Shown here in pieces: positions 14,348 through 17,261 of a DNA stretch of 17,261 bases (position 1 is its first letter; each line of letters begins with the position of its first letter). Below the pieces are notes generated by a model, which was not told the DNA's origin, searched no databases, and worked only from the letters and a program-made list of their open reading frames with translations. Made by a program: the position numbers and the translations under genes. Source of the stretch: Bacteroidota bacterium (lineage in GTDB: Bacteria > Bacteroidota > Bacteroidia > Bacteroidales > JAADJA01); contig JAJRTT010000178.1 of NCBI GenBank assembly GCA_024278155.1, positions 1 to 17,261 of the forward strand. Reading direction: 5' to 3'.

Positions 14348-15349
14348 ATGAAAACAATCATCTGGATCACAGCCATCATCATTATTTTGGCCATCGTTTA
14401 TTTTTTGGGGCCAAAACCCGCCAAACCAAACTTGAACGCAAAAATAAACGAAAACACCACTTCTGATTTAGTGAAGCTCGAACAGGAAATCATCCAATCG
14501 GAAAAGGCCACGCCCAACCTGAAAGAGGACAACGAGGCAAGGATAATCTGGGCCGATCCCGAAAAGAAAGAAAAAACGGAATTCGTTGTGGTTTACCTTC
14601 ATGGGTTTTCGGCAAGCTTCAAGGAAGGTTTTCCGGTAAACGAGGATTTTGCAAAGAGATACGCTTGCAATATGTATGGTGCAAGGTTGTTCGGCCATGG
14701 ACTAAGCGATAAAGAAGCCCTGGTAAACCTCACCCCTGAAAACTATTTGGAAACGGCCAAACATGCCGTGGCCATTGGAAAACAACTGGGCGGAAAGGTC
14801 ATCCTGATGAGTACATCGACCGGCGGGACTCTTTCGTTGGCCATTGCTGCCGAAAACCCCTGGATATATTCCCTGATCCTCTATTCGCCCAATATTGATG
14901 TGGCGGACAAGTCGGCCAATATATTTTCCAAGCCCTGGGGGATGCAGATTGCAAGGTTGATAAAAGGGAAGTACAACGAATATGACGATCCGCCCGAAGT
15001 GCAAAAGTATTGGCAGTCGAAATACAGGCTGGAAGCGGTACAGGCAATGAAAGGCCTCGTGGACGCAACCATGACCGAAGAAACGTTCAAAAAAGTAAAG
15101 CAGCCTTTGTTCCTTGGCTATTATTACAAAAACGAAAACGAAAAAGACCCCACCGTTTCCGTTGACCGCATGATGGAAATGTTCGACCAGGTCTCGACCC
15201 CGGAAAACGAAAAATGGAAAACAGCCTTCCCCAATGCAGGTGTCCATCCCATCCCTTCCGGCATTCTTTCAAAAGATGTTAAATCCGTTGAAGAAAAAAC
15301 CTTTGAATTTGCCGAGGAGGTTTTGGGGATGAAGAGGGTTGATCAGTAA
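14348..15349 (+). CDS. Membrane-anchored alpha/beta hydrolase
   Basis: The protein has 333 residues. Residues 3-20 are a hydrophobic signal anchor with no lipobox, so the domain probably faces the periplasm. The hydrolase core has an oxyanion strand VVYLHGFSAS (81-90), a nucleophile elbow STSTGG with the likely nucleophile S157 (S-x-S-x-G instead of G-x-S-x-G), an acidic candidate near D267 or D273, and a catalytic His in AGVHPI (H300). This is the arrangement of serine esterases and lipases. The substrate is unknown. I chose the ATG at 14348 over a TTG at 14267 because the promoter overlaps the latter stretch. It is monocistronic, divergent from the radical SAM operon, and convergent with the RNA ligase gene. 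Confidence 0.85.
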   Translation: MKTIIWITAIIIILAIVYFLGPKPAKPNLNAKINENTTSDLVKLEQEIIQSEKATPNLKEDNEARIIWADPEKKEKTEFVVVYLHGFSASFKEGFPVNEDFAKRYACNMYGARLFGHGLSDKEALVNLTPENYLETAKHAVAIGKQLGGKVILMSTSTGGTLSLAIAAENPWIYSLILYSPNIDVADKSANIFSKPWGMQIARLIKGKYNEYDDPPEVQKYWQSKYRLEAVQAMKGLVDATMTEETFKKVKQPLFLGYYYKNENEKDPTVSVDRMMEMFDQVSTPENEKWKTAFPNAGVHPIPSGILSKDVKSVEEKTFEFAEEVLGMKRVDQ

Positions 15350-15435
15350 TGGATTGTCCATCGAAGTTTTGTCGATAAATTAAACGAATTGTATTTTGAA
15401 ATGTATTGAAAGTGCAATTTGATTAATCATCGGTA

Positions 15436-16065
15436 TTATTCAAAATCCTTAAACTTGATCTTCGTAATGATCCGAAGTCCATTTCGGGCTATTAATTCGG
15501 TTTTTGGCCTGGCCACAATTCCTTCGGCCATAAAATCGCCCCAAACAGAATTGAAGCCGTTTTTTGTTTTATTGACCATTTCACGTAGCGTGCCTTCCCC
15601 AATAATCGGAACCACATCCAAACCAAATTTTTTGGCAATGTCTTCAACATCTTCCCGCTTTAGCCACCATTCGCCAATACGGATGTCGAACAAAACAAAG
15701 CTTTGGTCTTTACGGTAATTGCCGCCGCCTTTTTGGATCTTGGGACCGTAACCTTCGCCGTACATACAAACTTCGGCATCGTTGAACAGCTCTTTGAATG
15801 TTTCTATTTGAGGGAGGAAGATTTCGTTCAGTTTATTTTCAAGCGATGCCGGGATTTGGGCCTTATCGGTTTTGCCCCCAAGAGTTATTTGCCCGTTTTC
15901 AAACATTACACGGATGTTTGTCCCATCCACCTTTTCGGTAAAAACCCAGATGTTATGTTGCAGGTAATCCAGTTCGGGCGTGGCAAATTGCCCAATGAGC
16001 AAGGATTTGTAATTCGTTTCCGGGTCCCTTGCATATACGGTGGGTATTTTGTGGTATGTTTTCAT
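15436..16065 (-). CDS. RNA ligase family protein (single nucleotidyltransferase domain)
   Basis: The protein has 209 residues and contains just the nucleotidyltransferase domain of the RNA ligase (PF09414-like) group. Motif I is E-K45-V-D-G-T-N, with K45 as the AMP-accepting lysine. Motif III-like MYGEGYGPKIQ, motif IIIa FVLFDIRIGEWW, motif IV EGIVAR, and motif V ITKIKFKDF are all present, so it looks active. Such enzymes seal nicks in RNA with ATP. The biological substrate is unknown. It has its own promoter (16095-16125), although the broken toxin-antitoxin pair lies directly upstream on the same strand. Both are minus-strand genes; the hydrolase gene converges from the left. Confidence 0.85.
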   Translation of the reverse strand: MKTYHKIPTVYARDPETNYKSLLIGQFATPELDYLQHNIWVFTEKVDGTNIRVMFENGQITLGGKTDKAQIPASLENKLNEIFLPQIETFKELFNDAEVCMYGEGYGPKIQKGGGNYRKDQSFVLFDIRIGEWWLKREDVEDIAKKFGLDVVPIIGEGTLREMVNKTKNGFNSVWGDFMAEGIVARPKTELIARNGLRIITKIKFKDFE

Positions 16066-16094
16066 GTTTTTGTTTTTTTGAAATAATTGAGCAG

Positions 16095-16125
16095 CAAAGT
16101 CAAATTAAAACCATGTAAAAGCAAG
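16095..16125 (-). promoter_or_regulatory. Promoter of the RNA ligase gene
   Basis: On the minus strand CTTG (16125-16122), then exactly 19 bases, then TGACTTTG (16102-16095). This differs from TAnnTTTG by one base. The ATG at 16065 is 30 bases after the box. It lies just after the toxin stop codon (16127-16129). Confidence 0.5.
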
Positions 16126-16126
16126 C

Positions 16127-16533
16127 TTATTTAAATGGGTTTATTATCCTGGGTTTGTTTTCGATCAATTGGTTGTGTTGCAGGTCTTCGGTATAGAGAA
16201 TTGTACAATTCACTTCCAAAGCGGACGAAATTAGTAAAGAATCATAAAATGAATACATGTATTTGTTGGCAATATCACATGCTTTTTTAATGGTATCTGT
16301 GGAATTAACAACCATTTGATTGTGCGCTGTGCTTTCATTGATGGCCGTTATTATTTCATTCCAATTGAGTTTGAATTTTTTGGAAAGGACATTTGAGAAT
16401 TCCTGGACTACTTGCGTACTAATAAAATTTGTTCCTGACATGGCAATTTTTTCAGCAGCTTTTTGTTTTCCGGTTCTGTTACCGAATATCCATAAATAAG
16501 GATGTTTGTATCAATAAAAGCCCTATCTTTCAT
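16127..16533 (-). pseudogene. PIN-domain toxin (VapC-like), frameshifted
   Basis: Starting at the ATG at 16533 the frame reads MKDRAFIDTNILIYGYSVTEPE, the classic start of a PIN toxin. After a one-base shift at the A-run in GGAAAAC (16465-16471) the frame continues QKAAEKIAMSGTNF and on to the stop at 16127. The total span is 407 bases, one short of 136 codons. All four PIN acidic residues are kept: D in FIDTN, E in VVQEFSN, D in YDSLL, and D in YTEDL. Such proteins are Mg-dependent RNases. The single-base deletion breaks the gene unless the read is wrong or ribosomes shift there. The internal ATG at 16441 would give a protein without the first catalytic Asp. Confidence 0.8.
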
Positions 16534-16724
16534 TAGCTTCTTCTCTGTTAAATTTAAAGTTTTTGGTATCTAATTGAATTGCTGTAAAGTTTTTGTTGGT
16601 ATGGCTGTCTTTTCCCCTTTTTTTTTAACCTGTATTTAAAAATTAAATACTCATAAAAGTTTTCCAGTTCTTTCCTTGCTTTGTCCGTGAGGGAGTTCAA
16701 GTTGATAAATGCGCTGTATTCCAT
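16523..16724 (-). pseudogene. Antitoxin partner of the PIN toxin (DUF2281-like), frameshifted
   Basis: From the ATG at 16724 the frame gives MEYSAFINLNSLTDKARKEL, a short helical antitoxin-like start. It runs into an A9 tract (16618-16626), after which the expected tail lies in the +1 frame: FTAIQLDTKNFKFN, then REEANER and TAG at 16523. That tail is of the kind I know from DUF2281-like antitoxins, and its last codons overlap the toxin start (ATGAAAGATAG), the normal toxin-antitoxin layout. The span of 202 bases is one more than 67 codons. Without the shift the protein ends at 16554 with an unrelated 13-residue tail. A -7 box TACCTTTG lies at 16743-16750. Confidence 0.7.
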
Positions 16725-16742
16725 GATTGCAGAATTTGAAAT

Positions 16743-16750
16743 CAAAGGTA
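16743..16750 (-). promoter_or_regulatory. -7 element before the antitoxin
   Basis: On the minus strand this reads TACCTTTG, a match to TAnnTTTG, 18 bases upstream of the ATG at 16724. No TTG stands at the usual distance. It supports a start at 16724 rather than the longer frame from 16808, which overlaps the nuclease gene. Confidence 0.45.
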
Positions 16751-16777
16751 ATAATTTTTTGGAAATACTTGATACAA

Positions 16778-17261
16778 TTAAAAATCCATTTCCACCACCA
16801 ATGGACAATGATCGGAGTGCATGGCATCGGGTAATATCAAAGCCCTTGTCATTTTGCTTTCCATCGGTCTTGATACCATATGATAGTCAATGCGCCAACC
16901 GAGGTTTTTCGCACGGGCATTGGCACGGTAGCTCCACCATGTGTAATTATGCGGTTCATCGTTGAAATGGCGGAATGAATCGATAAAGCCGGAACCTATG
17001 AATCCTGAAATCCATTCCCTTTCTTCCGGTAGGAAGCCCGAGTTCTTTGCGTTGCGGACTGGGTCGTGAATATCAATGGGCTTGTGGCAGATATTATAAT
17101 CACCCGAAATTATGAGCTTGGGCCTTTCCTTTTTCAGTTGGTTGATGTAATTTTGGAAATCTTCCAGCCACTGCATTTTGAAAGCCTGCCGCAAATCACC
17201 GCTGGAACCCGAAGGATGGTAAACACTGATTACCGAAACATCGCCATAATCTGCCCGGATA
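16778..17261 (-). CDS. xth: Exodeoxyribonuclease III, C-terminal part (5' end outside window)
   Basis: The frame is open to the right edge, so the N-terminal half is missing; about 161 residues are visible. They match the exonuclease III / AP endonuclease family: VISVYHPSGSSGD, then LIISGDYNICHKPIDIHDP (catalytic Asp and Asn), RNAKNSGFLPEEREW, the YTWWSYRANARAKNLGWRIDYH segment, and the final SDHCPLVVEMDF (catalytic Asp-His). The enzyme cuts at abasic sites and degrades one strand of duplex DNA during base excision repair. The stop at 16778-16780 lies 53 bases before the antitoxin start on the same strand, and the antitoxin has its own -7 box. Confidence 0.95.
   Translation of the reverse strand, partial: IRADYGDVSVISVYHPSGSSGDLRQAFKMQWLEDFQNYINQLKKERPKLIISGDYNICHKPIDIHDPVRNAKNSGFLPEEREWISGFIGSGFIDSFRHFNDEPHNYTWWSYRANARAKNLGWRIDYHMVSRPMESKMTRALILPDAMHSDHCPLVVEMDF

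Noticed and set aside
15350..15435. Terminator between the hydrolase and RNA ligase genes
   Set aside because: Only short arms (TGGA/TCCA and ATCGA/TCGAT) are visible, with no T-run, so no terminator can be supported.
16615..16626. Programmed -1 ribosomal frameshift at an A-AAA-AAG heptamer in the antitoxin
   Set aside because: The heptamer is present in the reading frame, but a -1 shift leads to a short unrelated tail. Reaching the conserved tail needs +1 or -2, so a simple indel is the better explanation.
16554..16808. A longer 84-residue minus-strand reading of the antitoxin region
   Set aside because: It begins inside the exonuclease III gene and ahead of the TACCTTTG box; the ATG at 16724 fits the promoter and antitoxin length better, and the downstream tail lies in another frame.
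1..17261. CRISPR array, tRNA/rRNA genes, insertion sequence or integrase
   Set aside because: I found no regularly spaced repeats, no tRNA-like cloverleaf, no rRNA sequence and no transposase or integrase motifs in the window.

Overview
The window reads as a piece of a Bacteroidota chromosome. Three things point there: promoters of the TTTG / TAnnTTTG type, an AT-leaning base composition with weak ribosome binding sites, and the run panC-panD-flippase-rfaE2-radA together with a PccB-type carboxyltransferase and a DUF6132-like protein. The order may be Bacteroidales or Marinilabiliales, but that is inference. Most of the window is ordinary core-genome material in short operons.

Left part (1-2774). 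The 3' end of mutS2 runs in from the left edge. It is followed by two tandem thioredoxins, one soluble and one membrane-anchored, and by a small DUF6132-like membrane protein. A palindromic repeat lies on each side of the thioredoxin pair. A convergent MmcQ/YjbR-type gene closes this part.

Middle (2775-9681). A promoter with a long leader containing a hairpin precedes a propionyl-CoA-type carboxyltransferase and a separate biotin carrier protein; no biotin carboxylase or membrane decarboxylase subunit is present. An exported thioredoxin-like protein with a CxxS active site follows. Then come panC and panD (pantothenate synthesis), a UPF0104-type flippase-like membrane protein, an RfaE2-type nucleotidyltransferase and radA, with gaps of a few bases or short overlaps.

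Accessory stretch (9678-11692). A convergent AAA_14-like ATPase shares its stop-codon bases with radA. Its promoter carries two near-identical palindromic operator-like sites. Next come a decayed FG-GAP/VCBS-repeat remnant and a small GNAT-like protein.

Right part (11854-17261). On the minus strand a B12-binding-type radical SAM protein is followed by a lipoprotein cyclophilin. A divergent membrane-anchored alpha/beta hydrolase has its own clear promoter. The minus strand then carries an RNA ligase-like protein, a broken toxin-antitoxin pair (VapBC-like, one frameshift in each gene) and the exodeoxyribonuclease III gene, which runs off the right edge.

I did not find a convincing new multi-gene system. 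The best candidates for a second look are the operator array in front of the AAA ATPase, the doubly frameshifted toxin-antitoxin pair next to an RNA ligase, and the orphan carboxyltransferase / biotin-carrier pair with its hairpin leader.
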